From: DATAPD01 sp036265385
GTDB lineage: Bacteria; Acidobacteriota; Terriglobia; Terriglobales; Acidobacteriaceae
Assembly: GCA_036265385.1 (NCBI GenBank)
Contig: DATAPD010000009.1
Coordinates: 59,535-123,534 of the forward strand
Length of the DNA stretch: 64,000 nucleotides
Reading direction: 5' to 3'
Position numbers and translations under genes: made by a program. The notes beneath the pieces were generated by a model. It worked only from the letters and a program-made list of their open reading frames with translations, was not told the DNA's origin and did no database searches. Positions 16,738 to 23,116 of this stretch are shown in pieces. Within the stretch, counting starts at the first letter, position 1. Every line of letters starts with the position of its first letter.

Positions 16738-17201
16738 TAGCAAGAATTAGACAGAAACATCCAGGCGCCTATGATGACATGGATGACGCCACATTAACCA
16801 AGGCTGTTCTAAGGAAATATCCTGAATATTCCGATCTTGCTGCACCCAAAATGCAGCGAGTGCCTGATGTAGTCAAAACGTCAAACGAAATCGCCAATGA
16901 TCGAAATACAGCATCAGGTGGAGATTCTCTCACTGGCTATGACACCTCTGCAGGCTCGCCAGACGTACCGCAAGGCTTAGGTAATGCGCTCAAATATGGC
17001 GCGGGCTCAGCTCTAGCCGTAGGTGGTGGCGCTGCTGTTGCTGCTGAAGCTCCTGCTATTGCTGGGGCAGCTGGCAGCAAGATTGTCGACGCATGGCAGA
17101 GCGCTCCTGGGTACGCCAAGCTCTACATCGGCGCGGAACTTCTCAAGCAACTAGGCCTGTCCAATCATTACAGCAAGCTCAAGAAACTTTTAGGTGAATA
17201 G
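16701..17201 (+). CDS. Unknown protein with Gly/Ala-rich hydrophobic segment
   Basis: A 166-residue protein of unrecognised family. The N-terminal ~45 residues form a small helical unit (LNELVARIRQKHPGAYDDMD followed by LTKAVLRKYPEYSDL) of a kind seen in acidobacterial prophage-like proteins. A polar, Ser/Thr/Asp-rich linker follows, then a Gly/Ala-rich hydrophobic stretch (YGAGSALAVGGGAAVAAEAP and onward to about residue 135) that could insert in a membrane or oligomerise, and a basic C terminus (SKLKKLLGE). A virion-membrane or inner-membrane role would fit, but nothing proves it. Confidence 0.65.
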   Translation: MPTSNDGSLNELVARIRQKHPGAYDDMDDATLTKAVLRKYPEYSDLAAPKMQRVPDVVKTSNEIANDRNTASGGDSLTGYDTSAGSPDVPQGLGNALKYGAGSALAVGGGAAVAAEAPAIAGAAGSKIVDAWQSAPGYAKLYIGAELLKQLGLSNHYSKLKKLLGE

Positions 17202-17238
17202 TAACTCCGTTCATTGAACGTTAAACAGGATGTTTTGT

Positions 17239-17613
17239 ATGTCTGAAAAACCAATCACCATTACTCCCTCTCAGCTACAAGAGCTTATTGCAGCTGTGAA
17301 AGCACCTTCACAGGCCGAACTCGACAAGCAAGCTCAGGTGCAGCGTGAACAGCAGGAAGTTCGCAGGATTACTGCAGAAACAGTCAAGCGAGAGGAACAA
17401 GCAAATGAAGTACGTCAGTCAACTTGTAGGCACAAGCAGGGCTCTCGCTTTACAGAGCGCGGACTGACTCAAGGTGAGAGTAACGATAGCGCGATCGTTA
17501 TCAACTATGTTCGCGAGGCTCCAGAAAAGAGCTTCGCGATCTGCCAGCACTGCCAGAAGGTCTGGTACTACAACGATCCGAAGTGGGCTGCGATTATGCG
17601 GGAGGCTTACTAA
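17239..17613 (+). CDS. Unknown protein with coiled-coil N terminus and Cys/His C terminus
   Basis: A 124-residue protein. The ATG at 17239 is preferred, because AGGA lies 9 nt before it and the ATG at 17230 has no room for a ribosome site. Residues about 5-60 are a Gln/Glu-rich helix, likely a coiled coil (ELDKQAQVQREQQEVRRITA). The C-terminal half has CRHKQGSR and ICQHCQKVWYY, a possible zinc-binding pair (C-x-H, C-x2-C). The family is not recognised. The next gene starts 2 bp after the stop, so they are probably co-translated. Confidence 0.65.
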   Translation: MSEKPITITPSQLQELIAAVKAPSQAELDKQAQVQREQQEVRRITAETVKREEQANEVRQSTCRHKQGSRFTERGLTQGESNDSAIVINYVREAPEKSFAICQHCQKVWYYNDPKWAAIMREAY

Positions 17614-17615
17614 CC

Positions 17616-18323
17616 ATGCCAGATCTATCTGAAATGTTAAAACGTCAGGCCTCGCAAAATGCCGAGGATCAACGCAGGGCCCGTGAAAGTCGCATCGCAC
17701 GCGGTGAAGTGTGGGAGGACGATATGCAAACCCAACTTCGTCTCGCTGAGCAAGACCGCCTCGCAAATATCGAACGCGCTAATGCTGAAGCCGCAGAAGC
17801 TGAGCGACAGCGCATTGAGTCTGAGCGGGAGATTGAGATCGACAGACGAGCCGAACGCCATCAACAGCAACTTGAGGGGCTTACCAAGCAGATGGAACAA
17901 CTGGTTTGGGCTACGAAGCTTCAACATCCCAAGATTCCAATGGGGCCAGGTGTTAAGGATGTCCTTATAAACGAACTCGAGTCTATGCGAGTGCCAGAAA
18001 TCAGCATGGGCTCAATTATGGCTGCTTACGAGAATCTATTTGCGCGTGGGACGTTAGTGCCCGACTACTCGCGGTCAGCACGAGCCAACGCAATCGAGTT
18101 AGCGGAAAAGGCGAGACGCAATGGCTTGGAGATTGATTTCTCGTTCGAGAAAGATCCCTCAGAGATGAGCGCTGAGGAGGCTCAAGCCTTGATGCGTAAA
18201 TTGCCGTCAGTAAACGTAGGCACGATGAAAGCACTCTCGGAACAACTTGAGGACTATCACACCTACAAAGAGCGCAAGAAGTCTCCTGCGGGAAAGGGAA
18301 CGCGCAGAGCTAGTGGATTATGA
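17616..18323 (+). CDS. Unknown coiled-coil protein
   Basis: A 235-residue, highly charged protein. Residues about 1-95 are a long Glu/Arg/Ala-rich helix (AEAERQRIESEREIEIDRRA) typical of a coiled coil. The C-terminal half is mixed (VPEISMGSIMAAYENLFARG; SAEEAQALMRKLPSV) and the tail is basic (KERKKSPAGKGTRR). The start at 17616 follows GGGAGG. The last codons overlap the next gene as ATGA. Function is unknown; together with its neighbour it looks like a structural or scaffold-type pair. Confidence 0.65.
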   Translation: MPDLSEMLKRQASQNAEDQRRARESRIARGEVWEDDMQTQLRLAEQDRLANIERANAEAAEAERQRIESEREIEIDRRAERHQQQLEGLTKQMEQLVWATKLQHPKIPMGPGVKDVLINELESMRVPEISMGSIMAAYENLFARGTLVPDYSRSARANAIELAEKARRNGLEIDFSFEKDPSEMSAEEAQALMRKLPSVNVGTMKALSEQLEDYHTYKERKKSPAGKGTRRASGL

Positions 18324-18481
18324 CACGCAAGCAAAACCGACGCCAAAAAATGAAAGCCCGCGAGGCATTCCGGCGATTGATTAAGAGCAAGCGGTCGCGT
18401 AAGAAGCCACGTATTAAGTGGCATGAATGGACACTTGCACCAACATATCTAGAAACGATTACCAAACAGGAGCAACAATGA
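18320..18481 (+). CDS. 53-residue strongly basic protein
   Basis: A short frame, stop-linked on both sides. Its ATG overlaps the previous stop (ATGA at 18320-18323) and its TGA overlaps the next start (ATGA at 18478-18481). The product begins MTRKQNRRQKMKAREAFRR and continues through SKRSRKKPRIKWHEW; about a third of residues are Lys or Arg. Such a peptide could bind nucleic acid. The tight double overlap is the main support; no family is recognised. Confidence 0.6.
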   Translation: MTRKQNRRQKMKAREAFRRLIKSKRSRKKPRIKWHEWTLAPTYLETITKQEQQ

Positions 18482-18720
18482 AATTCGCACGTTCCAAATC
18501 CGCATTGAATGAGTCCATACCCAACCCAGACAATCCCTCAACGAACATTAAAAACCCGCTTAACGTTTCAACAGACGATATTAATAGGACAGCAGACGTT
18601 CTAGAGAAGGCTACCGAGATGCCTGAGCTCGCAAATGGGGAGCACTCCCGCGCTGACCTGCATGAGCACTTAAAGAGTTATGGCCAATGGCATCTGAATG
18701 GAGGTGAAGGCCGTGGCTAA
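18478..18720 (+). CDS. Small unknown element protein
   Basis: An 80-residue, polar, Asn/Glu-rich protein (LNVSTDDINRTADVLEKATE) with no recognised family. The ATG at 18478 follows AGGAG at 18468-18472; an in-frame ATG at 18427 lies inside the basic 53-residue gene and is rejected. Its 3' end overlaps the next gene, which starts at GTG 18713. Confidence 0.6.
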   Translation: MKFARSKSALNESIPNPDNPSTNIKNPLNVSTDDINRTADVLEKATEMPELANGEHSRADLHEHLKSYGQWHLNGGEGRG

Positions 18721-18880
18721 AAAACCTAAACATCTAATCGCAGGCACAAAGGAAGCTCGTGCCAATATGGCCTACTTGCGCTCATTACGAAGCCCTATTC
18801 GTGGGATCAATCAGCCAGGTCATCACACGGTCTCCTTCGATCATACTCACACCGCTCGCCCTCCTAGGAAAAGGTCATGA
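18713..18880 (+). CDS. Small basic element protein, GTG start
   Basis: A 55-residue basic protein (AKKPKHLIAGTKEARANMAY; tail TARPPRKRS). GTG at 18713 is chosen because GGAGGTGA lies 5-6 nt upstream; an in-frame ATG at 18698 has no ribosome site. It overlaps the previous gene by 8 bp and the next by 4 bp (ATGA). The family is unknown. Confidence 0.55.
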   Translation: MAKKPKHLIAGTKEARANMAYLRSLRSPIRGINQPGHHTVSFDHTHTARPPRKRS

Positions 18881-19179
18881 ATCAACCTAGCAATCATCCG
18901 TGGAATTGCGATTGCCAATATTGCAGATTAGCTCGAGGGATGCGGTTTATTGATGGTCGATGGTATGAGGAGGGCTGCGGCCCTCCGCTTCCTAAACGCT
19001 TCAGAGTAGCAGGAACAGGCGAGGGTCAATCACCTTTAACTTGGTCTATGCTTATATGGGGCAGAAATGGTCAGGGAACTACCTGCACTTCTGACACTGC
19101 CGAGGAAGCTGTTAACGACCTGCTGAATCCCTCAGCGCCTGACGTGGATCTAGCCACTCGCGAGGACGGCTATTATTAA
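18877..19179 (+). CDS. Small Cys-containing unknown protein
   Basis: A 100-residue protein with an N-terminal C-x-C-x2-C cluster (WNCDCQYCRLARG), possibly zinc-binding, and a C-terminal region with TCTSDTAEEAVNDLLNPS. It is the last member of the overlapping gene chain that starts at 17616, with an ATGA overlap upstream. A noncoding gap with a large palindrome follows. No family is recognised. Confidence 0.6.
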   Translation: MNQPSNHPWNCDCQYCRLARGMRFIDGRWYEEGCGPPLPKRFRVAGTGEGQSPLTWSMLIWGRNGQGTTCTSDTAEEAVNDLLNPSAPDVDLATREDGYY

Positions 19180-19185
19180 ACTCAT

Positions 19186-19220
19186 GTTAGTACCAGTACT
19201 GTACTAGTATTGGTACTAAC
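19186..19220. promoter_or_regulatory. 35-bp imperfect palindrome (candidate operator) containing TAGTACCAGTACTG
   Basis: The arms GTTAGTACCA (19186-19195) and TGGTACTAAC (19211-19220) are exact inverse complements around a 15-bp centre that extends the symmetry with one mismatch (TACT/AGTA). The first half includes the 14-mer TAGTACCAGTACTG (19188-19201), also present at 15864. It lies about 58 bp upstream of a TTGACA promoter for the next genes. An operator or a transcription-stopping hairpin are both possible; there is no T-run. Confidence 0.55.
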
Positions 19221-19277
19221 TTAGTAAAGTAATCACCGACAGCACTCAGGTAACTTCCGTTGATTACAAAGGGCTAA

Positions 19278-19305
19278 TTGACAGCTTCTACCGTTCTGCT
19301 ACTCT
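19278..19305 (+). promoter_or_regulatory. Second sigma-70-like promoter of the element
   Basis: TTGACA at 19278-19283, a 16-bp spacer and TACTCT at 19300-19305 are followed after ~24 bp by a GGAGGAAG ribosome site and the start at 19338. It has the same -35 and spacer length as the promoter at 14242. Confidence 0.5.
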
Positions 19306-19337
19306 GTGCCTGTTGGTAGGCCGAATAGGAGGAAGTT

Positions 19338-19565
19338 ATGAGTAAGTTAACTAGAGCAGCTAGGGCACAGAAGAAGTCGATCAGAGATCATGCGAAGCGG
19401 TATAACGAGGATTCAGGCAAGCTGTTTGATGCCGCTATCAGCGCACTAAACAAGCTGGCGTATCAGTGTGCGAATGACAAGTTCGCAACGTGCGATATGC
19501 GGGCCTCAGTGTACGGGCATTTCGCTGATACCCTGCAGGCTTACCGCGAGGAAGCGGGCGTCTAG
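19338..19565 (+). CDS. Small helical unknown protein
   Basis: A 75-residue, largely helical protein (KLTRAARAQKKSIRDHAKRY; SALNKLAYQCANDKF) with a strong GGAGG ribosome site 7 nt before ATG. It is the first gene after its own promoter. No family is recognised, and its charge pattern gives no clear clue to function. Confidence 0.6.
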   Translation: MSKLTRAARAQKKSIRDHAKRYNEDSGKLFDAAISALNKLAYQCANDKFATCDMRASVYGHFADTLQAYREEAGV

Positions 19566-19616
19566 CGCTCGACAGCCCCTCCCCATACATTTCGAGAGGA
19601 GTAGAATAACGACACA

Positions 19617-19937
19617 ATGGACAAACAATTTATCCATCTGGCAACCGATAATGGGGAGCTGCTCCTCAACCTCTATCAGATCGTCCGTATCAGCTCCATC
19701 ACGGATGAGAGCATCACTATCCACATGAGCGATGGCGAGCCAATCACCCTTCACGGCAAAGAAGAGATTGACTGGATCATGGAGTTATTCCACGCAGTCA
19801 CCATGACTATTGATGGCAGAGATTTCTTTACTGCTGTTGAAGAAATAGCGAAGCAGCAGACACTAGGCCCTCAGCGTGTTCAGAGCATTTACACCACGCC
19901 GCCAGATCAGTTGAAAAAGCCCGACGAGAACAAGTGA
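19617..19937 (+). CDS. Small unknown protein
   Basis: A 106-residue acidic protein. The first ~50 residues are predicted beta-rich (FIHLATDNGELLLNLYQIVR; ITIHMSDGEPITLHGKEEI) and the rest helical. It has no Cys cluster, membrane helix or recognised domain. GAGAGGAG lies rather far (~16 nt) from the ATG, so translation may be weak or coupled to the gene before it. Confidence 0.55.
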   Translation: MDKQFIHLATDNGELLLNLYQIVRISSITDESITIHMSDGEPITLHGKEEIDWIMELFHAVTMTIDGRDFFTAVEEIAKQQTLGPQRVQSIYTTPPDQLKKPDENK

Positions 19938-20322
19938 TCCCTGAGCCTAGGTCTAAGCGCACCCAGCTCTAACTATGCGCTGTAGGGCCTCTATTACGTG
20001 TAGAAAGGGCATTATAAGTGAGCTCTAACTAAAGCCGACCAGATCATTTCTTTTTCTCGCACAGTTGCACACCTCTGCTGGTATTTGTAATCCCCCCACA
20101 GATCTAATAAGCCCCATCCCAGGCTCGCGAGGATAGCCCACCTAACACGAGCGACGCTAACTTACTCCAGCTAGGCCAGTTAGGATTCCTAGAATTGGCT
20201 GATAGGCCCCGGGTGAGGGCCCCCAAACCTCCTACAGGCAAGCGGTACGGCCAAAGGTTAGAGGTTTCAAATCAGGTTTCACCCAGGTTTCAGGTTTCGC
20301 TGTTTTCATCCATAGGAGAACC
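19938..20322. other. Gene-free stretch with short repeats
   Basis: No coding frame is convincing. AGCTCTAACTA is repeated directly at 19965-19975 and 20021-20031. The 3' end holds four AGGTTTC words just before the next gene. The rest shows CTAG-rich, low-information sequence with no clear terminator. Confidence 0.5.
20262..20298 (+). repeat. Four AGGTTTC direct repeats upstream of the 20323 gene
   Basis: AGGTTTC occurs at 20262-20268, 20274-20280, 20285-20291 and 20292-20298 (start-to-start spacing 12, 11 and 7 bp). They end 25 bp before the ATG of the Cys-rich gene, where an operator or iteron would sit. Confidence 0.5.
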
Positions 20323-20718
20323 ATGCCAACAGTCCCGACACTACGAGAACAGGCCTTTTTTGAGCTTATAAACAAGGGCCAGAGCCGCGTCCAAGCTGCC
20401 AGAGCGGTGTTTGACGTCTCGAGCGATGCCTCAGCCCGAGCCCTAGCCTCGAAGGTTCTGAGGAAGTTCCGAGGCCAGTCCTTTGCCCAGTTAGCGAGTG
20501 GCAAGGGAGTCCTTATGCCGGATCTTAACAAGATCAAGCTGGAGGGCTGTGCAGTCTGCAGGCAGGAGCTCACTAGCGAGTATTTCTGTGCTGACCCACG
20601 CTGTCAGGCTCTCTGGGCTGAGTTCCCCAAGGAGAACGAGTCTAGCCTGCCATGGATTACCGCATGGCGGGATCTGATGGGCCAGAAGGAGAAGGAAGCC
20701 AAAGAAGCTAGACGCTAA
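20323..20718 (+). CDS. Unknown protein with HTH-like region and four-Cys cluster
   Basis: A 131-residue protein with AGGAG upstream of its ATG. Residues about 10-50 (ELINKGQSRVQAARAVFDVS) resemble the helix-turn-helix of small-terminase-like or regulator proteins. A likely zinc site follows: C-x2-C in GCAVCRQ and C-x4-C in YFCADPRCQALW. The tail is charged (GQKEKEAKEARR). The exact family is not recognised; a DNA-binding regulator is the best guess. A rho-independent terminator follows its stop. Confidence 0.6.
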   Translation: MPTVPTLREQAFFELINKGQSRVQAARAVFDVSSDASARALASKVLRKFRGQSFAQLASGKGVLMPDLNKIKLEGCAVCRQELTSEYFCADPRCQALWAEFPKENESSLPWITAWRDLMGQKEKEAKEARR

Positions 20719-20737
20719 GAGTGTTTGCTCGAGCAAG

Positions 20738-20777
20738 CCCCAGGGTAAGGCCAACCAGCCTGCTCTGGGGTTCTTTT
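20738..20777 (+). terminator. Intrinsic terminator after the 20323 gene
   Basis: CCCCAG (20738-20743) pairs with CTGGGG (20765-20770), followed by TTCTTTT. An alternative pairing GAGCA/TGCTC overlaps it. It lies 20 bp past the stop codon of the Cys-rich gene. Confidence 0.55.
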
Positions 20778-20793
20778 GTGCGAACCTGTGACC

Positions 20794-20902
20794 AAAAAAA
20801 ATCGCTTCTCGCCCTCGAGCAGAGGGATTGGAGAAGCGATTTTTGCCGAGTGATCCGACCGCGATGTGAATAAGAGAGGTAGCCGGATCAGCCCTTCACT
20901 CA
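20794..20902 (-). ncRNA. Candidate small RNA 1 of tandem array (hairpin plus intrinsic terminator)
   Basis: Reading the minus strand: a 5' hairpin (20901-20848; GAGTGA/TCACTC outer, or TGATCCG/CGGATCA inner), then a 14-bp perfect stem, AAAAATCGCTTCTC at 20797-20810 against 20831-20844, with an inner CCCTC/GAGGG stem. The stem is followed by eight T. A weak TTGCTG-TATTTT promoter-like pair lies just upstream on that strand. The second hairpin has the form of a rho-independent terminator. Confidence 0.45.
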
Positions 20903-20955
20903 GAAAATAGCCCTCCGGGAAGCCGCTCAGCAATCGGGTAGATTCCCTAAGGGGC

Positions 20956-21058
20956 AAAAAAATCGCCTCCCAATACCTGTTTGGGAAGCGATTTCCCTTT
21001 CGGAGTGACCCCGCCTTGCCTTTTGCTTGCAATAGAAAGGGTCGGCTCGGATCACTCT
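20956..21058 (-). ncRNA. Candidate small RNA 2 of tandem array
   Basis: Same layout on the minus strand. The 5' hairpin spans 21057-21003 (GAGTGA/TCACTC with adjoining CCC/GGG and an inner TTGC/GCAA). The terminator-like stem AAATCGCCTCCCAA (20960-20973) pairs 13 of 14 positions with 20981-20994 across a 7-nt loop, then come seven T. GAGTGATCCGA near its 5' end matches the complement of the corresponding part of unit 1. Confidence 0.45.
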
Positions 21059-21135
21059 TGGCCTTGCATTTTGGTCTACTAAGGGGAGATACGATATCGG
21101 GTTGATCCCTTACGGAAGCTGGGGAGATGAAGAAT

Positions 21136-21167
21136 AAAAAACCCTCCTGGTGCTCTATTCAGGAGGG
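21136..21167 (-). terminator. Minus-strand intrinsic terminator within the array
   Basis: CCCTCCTG (21142-21149) pairs perfectly with CAGGAGGG (21160-21167). On the minus strand the stem is followed by six T and then ATTCT. It lacks the ATCGC outer stem of the other three and has no obvious second hairpin upstream, so it may end a different transcript. Confidence 0.55.
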
Positions 21168-21259
21168 GAAGCGTCAAATGGGGAGAAATGTTGGTGGTTG
21201 TTCTCAAATTCATCCTGACATGGAAAGGGAGTAAGAGTCTATCCGGTGAAACTTGTACG

Positions 21260-21358
21260 AAAAAAATCGCCCCTCAAATCACGCATAGGCTGAGGGGCGA
21301 TCTTGCGATCAGACTGGTGCCCAAAGGAGAAGCGAGTGCGAGATATCGCTTACCAGTC
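21260..21358 (-). ncRNA. Candidate small RNA 3 of tandem array
   Basis: On the minus strand, the 5' hairpin spans 21358-21312: GACTGGT/ACCAGTC outer stem, AAGCGA/TCGCTT inner stem, one 11-nt bulge. The terminator-like stem AAATCGCCCCTCA (21264-21276) pairs 12 of 13 with 21291-21303 over a 14-nt loop, followed by seven T. The hairpin order and ATCGC/GCGAT outer stem are shared with units 1 and 2, while loop and inner stem differ. Confidence 0.45.
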
Positions 21359-21517
21359 CGCTCACGATGAACTTTAAATAAGCCGTTCTATCGCTTCCAT
21401 CCGGTAATGAGGGTACGACGCCTTTTTCAAAACTTGACGCTTTTTGGCACTTTGTAGCCCTTGAAACGAACCAGAGTTTGTAGTATCCAATGGCTGCTCT
21501 CCTCCCAGGAGCAGAAT

Positions 21518-21688
21518 ATGATGCAAGGGCCAACCCGAGAGCGTTGGGAAGAGCTGTGCGCCCAAGCCGCAGACGAGCAGGACTCACAGAAGCTGCTTGA
21601 ACTCGTTAAGGAAATCAACCGTCTCCTCGAAGAAAAAGAACAACGGTTGATCAGGCAGCGTAAGCAACAAGCCGCCGATGCAGCCTGA
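21518..21688 (+). CDS. Small conserved helical protein
   Basis: A 56-residue protein beginning MMQGPTRERWEELCAQAADE and continuing through LLELVKEINRLLEEKEQRL. It looks like a small helical protein type found repeatedly in Acidobacteriota chromosomes; I know no function for it. AGGAG at 21507-21511 fixes the start at 21518, and an upstream in-frame ATG (21461) is rejected. It is convergent with the integrase and may be cargo of the element. Confidence 0.65.
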   Translation: MMQGPTRERWEELCAQAADEQDSQKLLELVKEINRLLEEKEQRLIRQRKQQAADAA

Positions 21689-21714
21689 AGCCCACGAAGA
21701 ATTAATCCTCCTCA

Positions 21715-22863
21715 TCAGTCACCGAATGTCTGATTGACTGCTTCCCTGATACCTTTCCCGCGAGCTGGTTTCAGATAGCGCATCGTGCTCTCCAGATCCT
21801 TGTGTCCTAGCCACAGCTGTACTGTGCGGAGATCCACCCCAGCTTGCAGGTGCCAAGTGGCAAACGTAGAACGGAACTTGTGCAGCCAAAAATGGTCTGG
21901 CTTTAGCTTGGCTCTTTTCGCTACTACCTTCAGACAATCGAGAAAGTCTAGCTTTGGTAGGCAGCCCGAGGTAGGGAATACCAGAGCACATTCTCCAGCA
22001 TTCTTGGCGTGTTTCCTCAGACTGCGAATGAGCTTATCGGGAATGGGAATCTCTCGCTCCTTATAAGCCTTGGGAGTCCAGCCTCGATCTGGCTTGTGTG
22101 TCACTCGTACGGTGTGGGCATCCAGGTTGATGTCTCTCCAGTAGCAATACATCACTTCTTGTTCTCGCATTCCGGTCATTAGGAAGAACTCAAACCAGAG
22201 CCGTTCCTCCTGATCACAGGCGGCGAACATCTTGTCTAATTCGGGCTGCTCGTAGACTTCTGGCTCCTCCTCGACGTACCTGGGCCAGTCATTCTTACCA
22301 GCCAGCCCCCGGATGCCCTGAGCCTTCAGGAAGCTCATCACGTTCTCAAACTTGTTGTAGACGGAACGCGGTGCTTGTTCCTTCTCATCTCTGAGGAAGG
22401 CGGAGAACTTGAGCAGATCGCGGCGTTCAATGTCCTCAACATTGGCCTTGTGGCAAGACTCAAGGAAGTATGCGAGTGAGGTTTTATAGGCCGCGTAGGT
22501 CTTGGGCTTTTTCGTGAGCTTTGTTTCATCAAGGAAGTCTGTCACGGCAACAGAGAGCGAACGATAACCGTTCTTCGCCTGCTCAGCTATCGCTACACCA
22601 TTGTTCCGGGCATTTAGCTCTGCTTCCTTACGCTGCCTGAGAGCAGCTGCTTCCTGGGCATCAGTTCCCACAGAGAGCCGAATGCGTTTAGTTCCTTCGC
22701 GCCAGTCCAGGTAGTAGGCGCCCTCGCTATGCTTCTCCTCTTTATCACCGATGAGAACAACATCAGGCTTTACGCGGCCATTGGCGGACAGGACTACGCG
22801 GCAGAACCGCAGTCCTAGCGGTGTTTGAACTCTTTTGGTGAGGTTTACTTCTCGATTGGGCAT
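21715..22863 (-). CDS. Tyrosine-type integrase
   Basis: A 382-residue site-specific recombinase. Residues about 95-190 form a SAM-like core-binding domain (FLDETKLTKKPKTYAAYKTS). The catalytic domain shows Arg in MTGMREQEVMYCYW, the H-x2-R box in WLHKFRSTFATWHL, and WLGHKDLESTMRYL with the second His; the nucleophile is Tyr in TMRYL. The N-terminal ~60 residues may be the arm-binding domain. It sits with its start 70 bp from the tRNA-Ser 3' end and acts on the attachment repeats at 14030 and 22934. Confidence 0.95.
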   Translation of the reverse strand: MPNREVNLTKRVQTPLGLRFCRVVLSANGRVKPDVVLIGDKEEKHSEGAYYLDWREGTKRIRLSVGTDAQEAAALRQRKEAELNARNNGVAIAEQAKNGYRSLSVAVTDFLDETKLTKKPKTYAAYKTSLAYFLESCHKANVEDIERRDLLKFSAFLRDEKEQAPRSVYNKFENVMSFLKAQGIRGLAGKNDWPRYVEEEPEVYEQPELDKMFAACDQEERLWFEFFLMTGMREQEVMYCYWRDINLDAHTVRVTHKPDRGWTPKAYKEREIPIPDKLIRSLRKHAKNAGECALVFPTSGCLPKLDFLDCLKVVAKRAKLKPDHFWLHKFRSTFATWHLQAGVDLRTVQLWLGHKDLESTMRYLKPARGKGIREAVNQTFGD

Positions 22864-22883
22864 CGGTGATCCCGTCCTGATTT

Positions 22884-22904
22884 GGTATCAGTCTAGGTAT
22901 CACC
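22884..22904 (+). repeat. Two GGTATCACC-type 9-mers (right arm)
   Basis: GGTATCAGT (22884-22892) and GGTATCACC (22896-22904) lie between the integrase start and the right attachment repeat. They match the five copies at the left end of the element. Confidence 0.65.
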
Positions 22905-22933
22905 AGCTCGCAAGTGCTAGATAACTAAAGTAC

Positions 22934-22953
22934 TGGCGGAGAGGGGGGGATTC
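22934..22953 (+). repeat. Right attachment-site repeat (attR) in tRNA-Ser
   Basis: TGGCGGAGAGGGGGGGATTC is the plus-strand image of the CCA end, acceptor stem and part of the T-arm of tRNA-Ser. It repeats 14030-14048 with one extra G. Confidence 0.8.
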
Positions 22954-23026
22954 GAACCCCCGATACAGCTTTTGACCGTATAACGGTTTAGCAAACCGCC
23001 GCCTTCAGCCACTCGGCCACCTCTCC
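22934..23026 (-). tRNA. tRNA-Ser (GCT)
   Basis: Read on the minus strand, GGAGAGG (5') pairs with CCTCTCC before G and an encoded CCA. The anticodon arm GGTTTGCTAAACC gives anticodon GCT. A long variable arm typical of tRNA-Ser and GTTCGAA in the T-loop are present. The gene is intact although it is the element's integration target. Confidence 0.96.
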
Positions 23027-23116
23027 GGCGGGCAGGTCTAAAGTTTACCATGCGTTAGCGGCAGGCGAGCATGCCTCTATGGCGTCGTCTCAGCTCGCCT
23101 TCACAGGAACAGATTT

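Larger units (their letters stand above)
20719..21517. other. ~800-bp structured noncoding region of the element
   Basis: No plausible gene is present on either strand. The region holds one plus-strand terminator and then a series of stem-loops whose A-runs on the plus strand become T-runs on the minus strand. Three hairpin pairs and one single hairpin are described as separate entries. The last ~150 bp before the gene at 21518 shows no clear structure. Confidence 0.6.
14030..22953. mobile_element. Integrated ~8.9-kb mobile element in tRNA-Ser(GCT)
   Basis: An integrative element is bounded by direct repeats: TGGCGGAGAGGGGGG plus ATTC at 14030-14048, and the same sequence with one extra G at 22934-22953, which is the 3' end of the intact tRNA-Ser gene. 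The integrase gene lies directly beside the tRNA, as is usual for tRNA-targeting tyrosine recombinases. Inside are a rightward operon of small unknown genes beginning with an HTH protein and a RepA-like ATPase, a second rightward group, a structured noncoding array and a leftward integrase. CTAG and A/T-rich codons are visibly commoner than in the flanks (not counted). No capsid, terminase, tail, relaxase or transposase gene is recognisable. Confidence 0.85.

Noticed and set aside
20794..21358. CRISPR array
   Set aside because: Hairpins share only the outer stem, unit lengths and spacings are irregular, and no cas gene is present.
20719..21517. Retron msr/msd region
   Set aside because: No reverse transcriptase gene in or near the element.
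14030..22953. Ordinary tailed prophage or remnant
   Set aside because: No portal, terminase, capsid, tail or lysis gene is recognisable, and the genes look intact rather than decayed.
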